From contig CM066309.1 of NCBI GenBank assembly GCA_033807695.1, positions 3,534,001 to 3,598,000 of the forward strand: 64,000 nucleotides of DNA. Reading direction: 5' to 3'. Source of the stretch: Daedaleopsis sinensis (Eukaryota > Basidiomycota > Agaricomycetes > Polyporales > Polyporaceae). Position 1 is the first letter of the stretch; the number at the start of each line of letters is the position of its first letter. The position numbers and the translations under genes are program-made. This document shows positions 35,984 through 47,826 of this stretch, in pieces. The notes below the pieces were generated by a model. That model saw only the letters and a list, made by a program, of their open reading frames with translations, was not told the DNA's origin and searched no databases.

Positions 35984-37966
35984 TCAGCATCCCGGGGGGA
36001 CGGTGCCATCGTCGACATAGTCCTTCGCATTCACACCAAGCCCGCGGCTCGCGAACGCATGCCACAAAACACACTCGTTCGCGCCCCCATACCTATTAAC
36101 GTCCGCCTGCAGCCACGCGTCCCGCGCGCCCGGCATCGTCGGGTTGCACGGCTGCAGCGACAGCGCGTCGACGAAGAGGTGCAGCCAGACCGCGTTCCCC
36201 GCGTCGCTCTCCGGGTGCGTCCGCGCGTCCGCGGCGAAGCCGCGCGCGCCGACGAGCGCCGCGTACACGTTGTGCAGCATGTTCGCCCACACCTCGCCGA
36301 TGTCGTGCACCTCGCTCAGCGTCTGCACGGACGAGTACCGGAGCGGGTTCGTCGCCGCCGACGTCGAGTACGGGTGCGAGCGCGCGCCGCCGGTGCTGTT
36401 GGTCACCCATGCGCCCGTGACGAAGTCCGCGACGGCCGCGGTGGTCTGGTGCAGCCAGCTGGGCAGTGCGTTCCGGCACTCGTTAGCTCTGCTAAGCAGA
36501 TACAGGGGGAGAACGACACGTACTCGGCCATCGCGTCCGACCAGCCTTCGCCCATGCCGAGAGCCTCCTGGCTGGTCAGGCAGCGGCCGGTCCCACCGCC
36601 CGTGAGGCGGTTCGTGAGCCCGTGCGTGAACTCGTGCGCGACGATGTCGTTCTGCAGCGCGCCGTCGCGCATCGGGTCCGTCTCGTCGAACAGGAAGACG
36701 TGCATCATCCCGCTCTGGCCGTCCGGGGGCGTCGCGAAGAACGCGTTGTCCGAGCCTAGCGCCTCCTGGACGGAGATCAGCACGCGGTCGAGGCCCTGCC
36801 CGCCGCGCGCGAAGTTGCTCGTTTGGAAGTTGAAGCCGGCCTCGGTGAAGCCGTACCGGTAGAGCATGTCGTGCATCGTGTTCCCGACGTAGAACGCGTT
36901 CACGCGCACCGCGTCTGCGTTGGTGGACGTGTTGGGGGCGGTGGAGAGGTCGAAGGGGTAGTCGAACACGAGGTCATCGGACGACTGCGAGGTGACGAAG
37001 ATGGAGAGATCTTTGTAGGCTATGACGTTGTTGCCGGCCGTCGTGGGTGTGCTCTGGATGCCGTCGTTGTGCCACCCATTTGGGGAGGCGACGGGGTCTT
37101 GGGGATTGATAATGGTCTCGAAGCCATCCAGGGGGCTTTGTTTGTCAATAGGGATCGCAAGGTACTGTTTATGAGTCAGTGTCATGTTTATACAGCAATG
37201 AACCACTTTGGCACGGCTCACCGAAGCCCTGGCCACGAAGTCAACGACAGAGACAAGCTCGCCAGAGTGCGCATCGACGAACGCCTCATACCACGTGCCC
37301 GTCTTTGCGTTCGCCACCTGGAAGGAATGGGTAAGGACGAGTGAATCATCGTCCCTCGCGACGTATTCAAGCTGTGGCTCGGGAAACTCTCCGGCATTAT
37401 ACTCGCCGTTGAGTCGCCTCTGAGCGGCGGCGATGGCGTCCTCGACGGAGACAGAGGGGGTGGGGGTGGCAATCTTCTTCGCCTTGACAAACGACGAGCC
37501 AAAGGAGGCTATCTTCTTGTCCTTGTTGAATGCAACGTTCGCGACCGCGTTTGCGACTGGCACGCCGTTGACCTTCTGCCGGAAGTACACGACGCTCGAG
37601 GACTCCCCGGTGAACTTTGAGCGGAAGTGGACGGCGTCGCCGTCGACACCGGCGTTTGACTGGAGGAAGGCGATGGCAGAATCCTCGATCGTGGCATCGG
37701 CACGCTTGGACAGTGGGTGGTCGATACCTGCCCCGAACGTCTGCGCCGGAGGACATCAGCTGGCGCGGTGCGGGGTTGAGGTGATAGGCACTTACCTCGT
37801 ATGACGACAGCGGGTGATACGTCGAGAGAGAGAATTCCGCGTGAATGTCGCGAGTGAAGTGGGTCGCGTACTTGGACGTTACCGGGTATGGAAACGCGGT
37901 CGCTACATTTGTGCAGAGGGTCGTGAAGGACACGAAGGCAAGCGCATTGTTGAAATGGACAATCAT
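35984..37966 (-). CDS. Secreted fungalysin metallopeptidase (M36)
   Basis: Extracellular zinc endopeptidase, made as a prepro-enzyme. Exons 37966-37796, 37740-37222, 37164-36524 and 36458-35984 give 601 residues, the standard size. A signal peptide covers about residues 1-24. The FTP-type propeptide follows, then the catalytic domain with HEFTHGLTNRL as zinc motif (HExxH) and GEGWSDAMA supplying the third ligand. Exon 3 ends in the GEGWSDAMA block. The acceptor was set so that a tryptophan follows it, as in relatives, and the 65-bp intron has a CTAAC branch site. The C-terminus (DAWLQAD, ASRGLGVNA) is complete. M36 enzymes serve extracellular protein degradation for nitrogen supply. Confidence 0.92.
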
Positions 37967-38964
37967 TTGACTGTGGAACGTCCAGAGGCGGTATGCGAGA
38001 CGATGCAGAGGCGCGTGAAGCAGGACACATTGGGGCGTCGGCGGCGGTCCTTTAAGAGCGAATGCAGCCGTGTCGAATCTGGGGAGGACCCCCGAGGTGA
38101 ACGAACTCCGATACCGCTACTTTTTCGCGTATTGCTCGCGCCGTCTGAAGTTGCATGCACGAAGGCGCGCTCACACCCTGTGACTCAACTGGCTGCGAGC
38201 TACGTTGAGTAGAAGCAAAAGTGATAACCGCACTCACCCGCCCCAACGAGAAGCACGATATATTGGTTCTATGACGCACCTTTCGCGATGTTCGGCAATT
38301 GGGAAGGGCAGTAACGCCGGGACTAAGGAGGGTTTGAACCGTTGGATGAGTAGGGCGGGCACCGCTTGCCAAAATATACTGTGGGCTCCACCGTATTCGC
38401 CGAAAATGCAGCTTCAGTGCACACCGTGACCAAACCTCGCCATCGCTCTTGAGATTTGGGGTTGCCGTCGTGAACGAACCGAGCTCGGCTCAGCAACAGT
38501 TTCGCCGAGAGCAGACCGAACATGTGGCATCGACTTCTTGCCGTTCTACTTGCCCGAGTCAAACATGGGCAGCGCTCTCTCCTGGTACAATCATCATTAG
38601 CGATCAAGCCGAATGCTTTAACATCGGAGCGGGGAGCTATGGGGTACTCACAGACGTATGAGCGGTTGTGACCGACCCCCGCTCCGAGAACGTGAGTGAT
38701 AAATTCGTACGCCGCGACGCAGACCTCGAATGAGTGCTGTGGCGGGACCGTAGGCATTCCTGAATGCCGCCTGTCCAATTCCAACCACACTGTGCATACT
38801 TAGTATTACATGTATAATATCGCGACGGTATGATCGTCAGAAGTTGTAGCGAACGCAACACATCCCATACCATCCGGACCGAAAGAAAGATGATGGCGAC
38901 GGCGATATCGACGCAGACCAGGGCAACACTGGAGACGAGCCCGAACGAGACGGACGACGCCAGT
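37967..38964. other. Intergenic region
   Basis: About 1 kb of fungalysin promoter and Atg18 3' flank. No gene was recognised. Confidence 0.5.
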
Positions 38965-41358
38965 CTATTCTGCTGTCTCGTCGGCCGAATCGAGCAGACT
39001 GATACAAGAGGACCGTCAGCACCGCAAGCAGGACGGATCACATGCTGCGCACCTGTACTGCTTCATGAGCGAACACTCTCCGCCATTCTCCAGGTCGATG
39101 TTGTACGAGTAGAAGTAGCCCTCAGACGACAAGACCATCACCTGCGGCATCGTCCTGCAAATGCCATCCAATCAGCAACTAACTCTATTGTACACAGGTC
39201 TGTATGACGTACCCGCTCAGCGCAGCAATGCATCGTGCACCGCTCGTTGGCAGCCGAAGGAACGCGAAGTCACGCGAAGGCTCCCACATCTCCGTGAGCG
39301 TATTCGGCAGGTAACCACCGACTGAAGATGTGAGGTTCTTTGTGAGATGCATCGACTTCCTTCGCAAGGCAGACCTAAAGCCATATCGACTCGGTGATCA
39401 GACGGTGCCGCGTGCAGTGTGATATGGAGAACATACGAGACACTGCTCCCCTTCTTCTTGTCCACATACGCATCGTAGCCCCCGTCCAGACCCTGCGAGC
39501 CCTCTCGGCTATCTATTGAGCCCGCGGGACTCGCGGGACTCTGCGGGCCGACGCCCGCGCCCTTGCCCTGGCCGAGCTTGAATATATGCACGGTGTCGTG
39601 TGCAGAGCTGACCACCAGGAGTGTCGAGACAAGGTTGAAGTTGATAGAGTAGATGCGGGCCTCGCGAGTGCCCCTGCGGAACTGGTAGAGCTTCTCGGCA
39701 CCTGGGATACTCCATACGCGGATGACGGTGCCCTTGTCCGACGCGGTGGCGAGCATGGTGCCCGTCGAGTTGATGGACAGGAAGGAGATCGGGGACTTGT
39801 GCGCTTGGATTACGTTGGCGACGGTGAGGGAGCGCGTGGAGAAGAGGAGGACGTCGCCCGTAGAGGGCGCCGAGGAGGGTTGGGCGGGTTGTTGGGCAGA
39901 AGACGCTTGGGTGAGTGCGGGAGATGGGACCTGGGAAGGATATGCGAGGTAAGAGTTGTCGGCGGAAGGCGAGAGCGCGACGATAGCTACGAGTTATGAA
40001 GATTGGGTATCTGAATGTCTCGCATAGCGATGTGAGTGACTTACCACTTGGGTTTGATGGGGTCTCGATGACGTGAAGGAGCTTCATATTGGAGATGTCG
40101 TAGATATAAATCTCGACTTCGAGAACGATGACAAGTGTCTTGCGATTGAGCTTGACAGCGAGAATCGACGACGGGAACAGTAGCTCGCAAATCATGGATT
40201 GTCGCTGGGCAGGAGGGTCAGTTATCAATGTCTGCATAGAGGAAGTAGCCAAGTCAGAGCGTGCGTGCTCTATCCTATGGTAACAGATCTATCTACCCAT
40301 TGTTGTCCTGCGGGTAGAGAAATGCAACTCGCAGTATCCTAGTAAACCCGACAATCCTTATGCCAGTAGACGGATATGCACTGCAAACGCGACTCGGAAC
40401 GAACGATCTCACCAGTGCAAACGTCTCAGAGGCAAGCTGAACATACAGCCAGCCTCTCAGACATCTGCGATGGCGGGATGCAGAGATGTCTTGGGCTATG
40501 TTGGCAAGCGTTGAGTCAGGTCTGTCAGCGGGGACGACGACGACAGATGCCAAAGAGCCGATAGTGTTAATGCAGGGAGCAATGAATGCAGTGGAGTTGG
40601 TTGTGCACCGATCCATAACTCGGCAGACCGTCAGAACTCGGACCCGATTTTGTATGTACAAATTCTGTACGATTATCTGTCCGTGACGGACATGACTCGG
40701 CACGGTGGACATTCCGAGTGTACCAATGAAGCATGCGAAGCAGCAACAGGGGCCGATCTTGTGGTCGAAGAGACACTTTGGACCTTGATATGTTTCAGGA
40801 CTTCCGACATACATGCGTCTAGATTCGCATTGTACGGTCACCCATCATCTTCTCAACCGCCACAAACATCGGAATGTCCGCCGTGTTGAGACCCGTGCCC
40901 GACTGATGCTAAGCCGTTCAACGCCATGCCGCGAGACGGAGAGCCGCGCACTCGACGTAACGCGCGAGCGCAAGGGAGGAGGAGGGGGTACGAAAATGAC
41001 AGTGTGCGCACCTTTGTGTTCACAATCTGCAGTTTACGCGGGCTCGACTGGGGGTGGTCCGCAGCACCCACCAAGGCGAGCAGCGAGGTACAGAACAACA
41101 TCTCCACAATCCCTCTGGCTCCATCATCTGCGACACGGTAAGATCGCATGTGAGCGCAGAATAGTAGCAGACAACGCACTCATGGTGTATACGCGACCAA
41201 ACGGGTCACAATTCGTTATGCTGTACCCCTTCTTCGTGCCAACGGAGATGCAGCTGGTGAGATGAGCAGGGAACGAGGTGAATGGTGGCCGAACTCACTC
41301 ACGTAAAGTCCTGGTTGAAGTTGGCGAAGAGCATGTTGGGATTGACCCGCTCTGTCAT
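38965..41358 (-). CDS. atg18: Autophagy PROPPIN protein Atg18
   Basis: Seven-bladed beta-propeller protein that binds PI3P and PI(3,5)P2 and works with Atg2 in phagophore expansion and vacuole membrane remodelling. About 415 residues in eight exons: 41358-41303, 41253-41180, 41127-41012, 40204-40045, 39986-39437, 39374-39213, 39154-about 39066, and a short last exon ending at 38965. FRRGT near residue 240 is the lipid-binding loop (L/FRRG). LFANFNQDF opens blade 1. A Ser/Gly-rich insertion follows RIYSINF, as in the family. Intron 3 is 807 bp. The last junction is ambiguous: a GTACAG donor with the ATCAG acceptor keeps the frame but drops the usual QYS before [10 protein letters not shown]. 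An upstream in-frame ATG at 41511 would add 51 residues with nine aspartates; I prefer 41358. Confidence 0.9.
40205..41011 (-). other. 807-bp intron of atg18
   Basis: Runs from GTGCGC to CCCAG between ..LQIVNTK and RQSMICELL, two blocks that are contiguous in Atg18 relatives. It contains a 182-codon open frame in the same orientation (40841-40293) with no recognised similarity. Confidence 0.7.
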
Positions 41359-41365
41359 GATGGAT

Positions 41366-41394
41366 TCGTCGTCGTCGTCGTCGTCGTCGTCGTC
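41366..41394. repeat. Trinucleotide repeat upstream of atg18
   Basis: About nine TCG units just 5' of the preferred atg18 start. If translation began at the upstream ATG it would encode a poly-aspartate run. Confidence 0.8.
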
Positions 41395-41590
41395 CCCGGG
41401 GTCGAGCGGATGGTGGTGGTCGCTGTCTACGAGTACTACCTTGGGACAGACTCGACGGACTCGGAGGCCCAGTGACGAAGGTGTGACTTGTATGACAACG
41501 TGACCTGTCACTGCCGCAGTTGACGCATCTGATTCTGAGAGCGCAACTTCGAGATTTGTTCCCGACCTCCACCATCCTAGTCATATACGC

Positions 41591-44500
41591 ATGGCTCATA
41601 CTCCCTCGAGCAGGTCGACAACCCTTCAATCTGATGCCACTGACGAGGCTCTACGAGAACAAGAGGAGCGCTATGCTGAGCGTGTGCGCGAACGTACACG
41701 GTTGCCCGAGTTGATCCAGCAAACGTACCGCGATGCCTGGACATCTTTCTATAACTGGGAACCTAACTATTCTCAACAAATCATTCATTGCTTACTGTCC
41801 TCTTCTCCCTCCTTTTCTTCTGCTGATACTCTCTGCTACCCCATCCCAACAAATGATCTCATGGAAGTGGACGCTGAGTCTCGCCCAGAGTCAGACTCGG
41901 ACTCGTTCACTTTCTGGTCTATGGACAGCGAATCTACCCCCGTAACCCTAGATGCAGAAGAGATAGTACTCCCGCAATTCTCCATCAAAAATTATGCGTA
42001 TTCAAAGTATGAAGCATGCACACCAGCTACAACCAACATTAGGCATGATGCCGACCTGCAGCATATGGGATATCAACTCGATTTCATACCATACGCCGAC
42101 GAACCAGGTTTTTCACCAAGATATTTTGCTAGACGATACGACTCGTTCAAATGGCAATCCGCATGGTATGACGTAGATCGTAAGTACCCGCATACTCTAC
42201 TTAATCTGCTTACTCCGACGATCACAACACCCAGTGAAAATTGTCCTACTACACGCGGTCTGGTCTCTGCAGAGTAATAGCGGCATCGCGCTGGATACAT
42301 TAGATGAATACGACGTGTGTTTCCGATTACCTTGGGCAACTCGCGACGGCTCTAGGTCGATTTCGGGTTTGATATCTAGTCTCCAACACCGGTGCGTACC
42401 TATGCTTCTCCAAGTTCTCTCCGCTACATACTCATACTCAACATTTACATCCGAATCGCTAGCGATCTATTTGACTGGGATGGAATTGCGCCCGCTGAAC
42501 AACTGGCAGTACTTCGCGCAAAGAGTAAACCCAGCCTGTTCAACTCCGTTACTTGCCTGGATTCCATGTTTTGCCCTGCTGGAGGTTGCATCGAAGGGTG
42601 CTGCATGGCGCACAGTGAGTGACTTTCTGCTCCATTCGCCCACTGCCCCTGCATCGTGAGCCGTATGCACCAGAGACGAGTAACAGAGGAAGATGTTTTG
42701 CTCATGGCCTATATAACACGCGTCGTCTGTCGGTTTCCTTATGAATGGGAATTTCCGCCGTTATTTATTTTGTGGTTACTCGTCCCTAGTGTCCCTCTCG
42801 TTGATAGCTCTCTCTTACTCATTGGAAAATTTGGCTTCTCAGAATCCTTGATAAGACCGTCGTTGACGTATACTAAGCACGTTAAAACGAACGCGGACAT
42901 ATTTCACAACGAAGTCATGCGGCCGTGCAAACGAAAATGCTATCGGGAGGTCGACTGGGCAGCATCCCTAGCAGATACCGTGAGTACGGGCTCGCGCGTG
43001 CATCGTCTGCGTTCTGACCATAGGCTTTTTGACAGGAGGACGAGCCCTTCATCGTCAACCCAGAGATCCAAGATATCCTCAAACTCTTCCCGGATGATCG
43101 TATTTGCAAACTTGCGAAGATGTGTAGAGTGGATTGCTCTGACGTACGGTCTCCCATCCACCAGGGCTGCCTAGCCTTGCGTCTCACTCATACCATATTT
43201 TCTCACAGGTATTCGAACACAGGATGCTGCTCCTGCCTGATGCTAACCCTTCTAGGTTTCTCCCTGTCGAGCAGTTGCCCGGGCCGTCCAATAAAAGGTA
43301 TGTCGCCAATAAATACGTTATGATCGGTGATACAAATCGATCCACAGCATGATAGACACCAGCGTGTGCAACCACGATGGGCCGTGCGATACCAAGAACA
43401 GGTGCACGTGTGTGCAGCAGATGAGAACGTGCAATAGACGGTGCAGATGCGATCGACACTACCATGACAAGAATCACCAGTGTATGTTTTTGCCTCGCAC
43501 GGCAACATCCCAACGAGACGAACTCTCACGCCCCGTTCCAGGTCCGACGCGCATCGGTTGCGACTGCGGGGAGACGTGCCAAACTAAGGGCAAGGTTAAT
43601 CTATGTCCCTGCTTCGTGGTGGGGTGGGAGTGTAGCCCCGAAATGTGCAAGCCTCTGTCCAGGTGCGTCGCGCGTGTCTCCGAGTCGTGACCCATCATCC
43701 GCTCATGCTGGTCCTGCCCCAGAAAGAGTAACTATCAGTCACACTGACCCCTTTGTCGAACCTCCACATCGTCTGACCTGACTGTGTCCCGTACAGAGAA
43801 GAGCAAAATCGTGAGGCATATGTGCGCGAACATGCTGATGCAAAAGGGCCAGATCCCGGTATGTGCAGAGAGCCGCGCTGGTACTTTAGTGTCTGGTGCA
43901 CGCACTGACGTATATCTCGGACCATGACATCACTCGCAGAATCTGGTCGTCAAGCAGGGCTCGTACGGAATGGGCACCTTCGTGCCGAACAGATCCACCC
44001 TCAGAAACAGCAGGTACCTCGGCGGTTAGTCTGTCATTCTACCCACCCCTGCCACTGGTGCCCCGGGCTGACTGCGTTTGCTGCTCGCGAACAGAGTACA
44101 TCGGAGAGCTTTACCCAGCCGCACCTACACAGGACCAGCAGATTCGGTAAGCTGCAACTGCACTGCATCGCGCCACTGGTATGCTGACGTTCTCCCTCCG
44201 CAGGATGGACAACACACAGCAGATAGTGAACGACCATCGGCACCTCAACTACATTTTCTCGATGTCAGAGCCGGGCAACAAGGCGGTCCTCGACGCCGCG
44301 ACTGTCGGCAACCCGACGCGGTGTCTGAATGACTCCATGGACAAGAAAAAGCTCAACGCGAAGGCATTTTGTGAGTACGCACTGCTTTCTGCCGGGGGCG
44401 CTGATGATATGACGGTGGAATGTTACTTATGCGCGGACGAGTAGCGAGGAACGTTGACGGCGAGGAGCGGATCTACTTCTACGCGAGTAAGCAGATTTCC

Positions 44501-44722
44501 ATCGCCAGCGAGCCTTCCCTCACGGACTGATGGCATGGTGCCGGCGACTCCTTCTCTCTAGCACGAAGCGTCAAAAAGGGCGAGGAGCTCCTGCTGGGGT
44601 ACGGCCAGCGCTACTGGAACAATACAGGCAACATGACCAGTGAAGACGAGCTGGAGGAAACGTCGAAGGAAGAAGATGAGGAGACGGGTGAGGAGGTGGA
44701 CGAACTCGATGGCGATGTGTAG
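41591..44722 (+). CDS. ezh2: Ezh2-like CXC-SET histone methyltransferase
   Basis: Predicted 686 residues in 15 exons. Key exons are 41591-42179, 42235-42391, 42463-42614, 42843-42979, 43036-43143, 43209-43297, 43348-43481, 43542-43662, 43723-43727, 43797-43858, 43940-44024, 44095-44146, 44204-44370, 44445-44486 and 44562-44722. The layout is that of E(z)/Ezh2, the Polycomb (PRC2) H3K27 methyltransferase: a divergent N-terminus, a CXC domain with many CxC pairs (CNHDGPC through WECSPEMC), and a C-terminal SET domain (SYGMGTFVP, EYIGELY, VKKGEELLLGYG). The protein ends in an acidic tail. Active-site oddity: the usual FINH or FANH..C segment reads CLNDSMDKKKLNAK, and LDYG reads LGYG. The 5-nt exon is required for frame. 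The 228-bp intron 42615-42842 could hide a further short exon. Nuclear by function. Confidence 0.78.
43723..43727 (+). other. 5-nt microexon of the Ezh2-like gene
   Basis: AAAGA lies between CCCCAG and GTAACT. Without it, the exon ending TCCAG (43662) and the exon starting at 43797 cannot be joined in the frame that yields HMCANMLMQKGQ. With it, all 15 exons sum to a multiple of three. Confidence 0.55.
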
Positions 44723-44794
44723 GACGAATAAGTTACCGCAGTGTGTTGTACAACATGATATGGATCGCAGATACCGAACGTAAACAAGCCCCGA

Positions 44795-47275
44795 CTACCA
44801 CCCCCAGCCTGCCTGCTGCAAGAGCGTGTTGGTAAGCTTCTCGGCAGCTGGGGGCAGGGTCAATGAGGTCGATCCGCCACTACACAAGCAAAGATCAGCG
44901 TCAGAAGTCGCGACGACGTGCGTGCAGCCAAGGGCCACTTACGAATAGAAACCCTTGATGAGGTTCTCGACGTCCTCTGGCGGCATCTTGATGTCTACAC
45001 ACAATCCTGTCAATGACTTGCGTAACTACCGGTCGAGTCAATGCTTACACTTCTGCGGATCTGCGATGCGGACCCGATGTCAGCGTGCAGTAAAGCTAAC
45101 CAGCAGCGATCGGAACCTACTCTTGCTGAACTCCTTCCCCAGGTTCCTCTGGATAAACCGCTGCAAGGACGGCACGACGAGCTTGACAGCCTCGTCCGCG
45201 ACCTGCGCGCGCCCCTCCGGGTCGTCCCCCAGCACCCGCGCGACCTGGTGGCGTTCGGTGACCTCGTCGAGCAGGTCGAAGAAGCGGTTAAACTTCTCCT
45301 TGACCGCGCTCTTCCCCTTGTCCTTCTCGTCGATCAGCGTCTGCAGCAGCGGTGAGAAGTTCGCGTCGAAGTAGCCCGCTTTGGCAGTGCGGAAGTTCGA
45401 GTTGAGCAGCTCCTGCGCGGGGCGCGAGAGGATCGCGGTGACGTCTGAGCGCTCGACGAGCAGCTGTGTGCGGAAGAAGGAGACGTTGTTGAGCAGGAAG
45501 ATCGCACCGAATGCGGGCCGCTTGCTCGTCCGCGATAGGCCGAGTAGCGACTGGACAACGGCGTTCACGACATCGTCTAGAAGTAATGGTCAGCGTGACG
45601 ACAAAGCATCAGGCAGGGAGACGTGCATGTGAAATGTTCGAGCACCGTTTGCTCGTCTACCTCGACCGCCTTTGTCTTGCCCACCTGCGCACCCTCCCCC
45701 ATCCGCCAGTTGCCGTCGCCGAGCGTTAAGAGGGCTGACGCTGCGGCGTCCTGAACTGCGAGTAGTTTCTCGAGATATTCCACGGTCTGTGAGATGGGGT
45801 AAACGTCGTGAGACTAGCACAATCATGGAAAAGGCGCACCGAGATCGTGAATTCAGCAAGCCCTGTACCAATTTCACCGCCCTTCCCCAACCCCGCGATC
45901 CGTATGTCTGCGAGATACTCCGGGAAGCTGCGCAGACACGATGCGCGGATCGAGTGCAGTCCCTCTTTGAGTTCGTTGTCTTTGCGCTCAGCGCGCCGCG
46001 ACATGATGTCGCTCCACCTGGGCTGGAGGACGGTGAGCGCCGAGTAGGTGGAGAGGGCGAGAAAGGTGTTCTTGTTCAGGTTGCGCTTGATCAAGGAGCC
46101 GAGGGACCCAAGCGTTGACGTGAAGAGCGTCGTTAGCGGCGTGATCAGCGTGGCATAGGTCGCGTTGAGCGTGTTTGTAGCGTTGAGGGGGGCGAGGTCG
46201 AGGAGGAGCCTGTATTCTTCCTGTATGCTCGTCTATTAGGTGATCTACTGCTCTGAAAGCTCTACGTACCTCCGCAACAGACAGCATGTTCTCCGTCCAC
46301 TTCCCCACTTCTTGGCCGGCAGCGACACCGTCGATGGTCTCTGCCCTGTCGACGACTCGTTTGCCGAAGGTCTCCAGACATTTCCGCACCCACGCTCCGC
46401 GCATGTCCCCATATCCCTTCTGAGCATCCTTGAGCGCTGACTGGATACCAGCGGCTGCTGGATGTGATGGATGTGTTGCTGGAAGGGGCATTGTACGAAG
46501 GAACGCAACGAGTGGGCGAAGGGTGACGAGGAGGTGAGCAGGGAACGGAACAGGGGCAAATTCGGAGCCGCCTGGGGGTACTCCAGACGACCCTTCCGCG
46601 ACCAATTTGGTGTACATTGTGATGAGCTTCTTGGCACCACTCTCTACGAGGCGCGCCTTGATGTTGCATCAGCGAAAGCGAGTTTTCGGAGTGAGATAGC
46701 AATACCGCACCTTGTCCCTCGAATCGGCACTATTAAATGCGACGCTCGCATTCATACGCTCTAAGACCTCGGTATATGCAGTGAGTTGGTTGGGTTGTGG
46801 CCTGGCAGATGGACTCTGAGCCATGGGGAAGTCGACAACTATAATCCGCTCACCCTCGTAGAATGAGTGCCTCTTCAGCGGCGACTCCTTCATGATAACT
46901 CGCAATCTCGTCAATCTTCTGCAATGCACTCTCGATGTCTGAAGTAATCCTGACTCAGGATGATGGGTGAAGATATGATACGCGTTGAGACGCACTATTT
47001 GATCTCCTTGTGAGGAGTTGTGTTGAGGTGTAGAGCGGTAGGATAGACTTCTCTAGCTTCACCAAGCGAGTATCGAAGCTAGACAGAATGGCTGTCGAAC
47101 AGTCCGGACATAGACAGTCCAGCCAAGGTAAGAGTACGCACAAGTCATCCGCTGAGATATTTGACGAGTTTTATTCAAGTTCTGCTCGAGCTAAGACGTA
47201 TGTTATACACCCTGCGACGCCTTCACAACGCGCGCATATACGCACCAGCTCAATTTCAGCAGTCTCGTCATCCAT
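44795..47275 (-). CDS. exo70: Exocyst subunit Exo70
   Basis: Rod-shaped exocyst component that binds PI(4,5)P2 and Rho GTPases and tethers secretory vesicles at the growing hyphal tip. The first exon is 47275-47246 (MDDETAEIEL), then from 47190 LEQNLNKTRQISQRM, then AILSSFDTRLVKLEKSILPL, the conserved Exo70 N-terminal coiled region. Later exons give the helical body (AFLRTMPLP, LIKRNLNKNTFLALSTYSAL, QPRWSDIMS). The C-terminal lipid-binding part has IFLLNNVSFFR and ends with KMPPEDVENLIKGFYS plus a short tail to the TAG at 44795. There are about ten short introns, length near 620 residues, as expected. The start was chosen because the first 10 residues match the family. It diverges from the tRNA ligase gene. 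Confidence 0.9.
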
Positions 47276-47826
47276 TCCTGCCCACTAATCTGCTGTGTCC
47301 AAGTATTGTGTGTTTCTCCAGTCCCGGTCCACAAGTCGATGTTGGATGCCGATTGTTGAAACGTTGACCAGTGCGCGTAGTTTGAGTCAGAGAGAGTCGA
47401 GAGCAAGTTACCCTTCAGCGCTCGTTGCCGTGCCCCGCTCAAGCGGCGCGCCTCACGGCAGGCGCTCTTCCAACGAAATTGAATTGACCGCCGCGGCACT
47501 GACGATGATGCGCGTGCACAGGCGTGCACTCAGCGGTGCACCATGCGACGGTCCCGCTTGCCAGTGACTCGTCGACTACACCTCTGACTCGCTCAAGCCT
47601 ATTCACATCGATCGCGACGCCCACAACATCGACTCACCGCCCGGTACTTAAGGCACCTTCGTGTGCTACTTAACATCCCACCATACTTCCCCGATTTCGC
47701 CTTCGTCTCAGTCTCCTGCATCCTTCAGGATCGTTTCGTGTATCGCGACTTCGTTGCTCTATCCCTCGTGATCGCTGGCTCTCTGCAACTCGGACACTGC
47801 TCGACCCTCGCCAAAACACGCCACAG
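47276..47826. other. Divergent promoter of exo70 and trl1
   Basis: 550 bp between two divergent housekeeping genes. No TATA box and no gene was seen. Confidence 0.6.

Noticed and set aside
41359..41511. N-terminal extension of Atg18 with nine aspartates
   Set aside because: Open in frame, but Atg18 proteins start shortly before the LFANFNQDF block and the segment is a TCG microsatellite, so it is more likely 5' leader.
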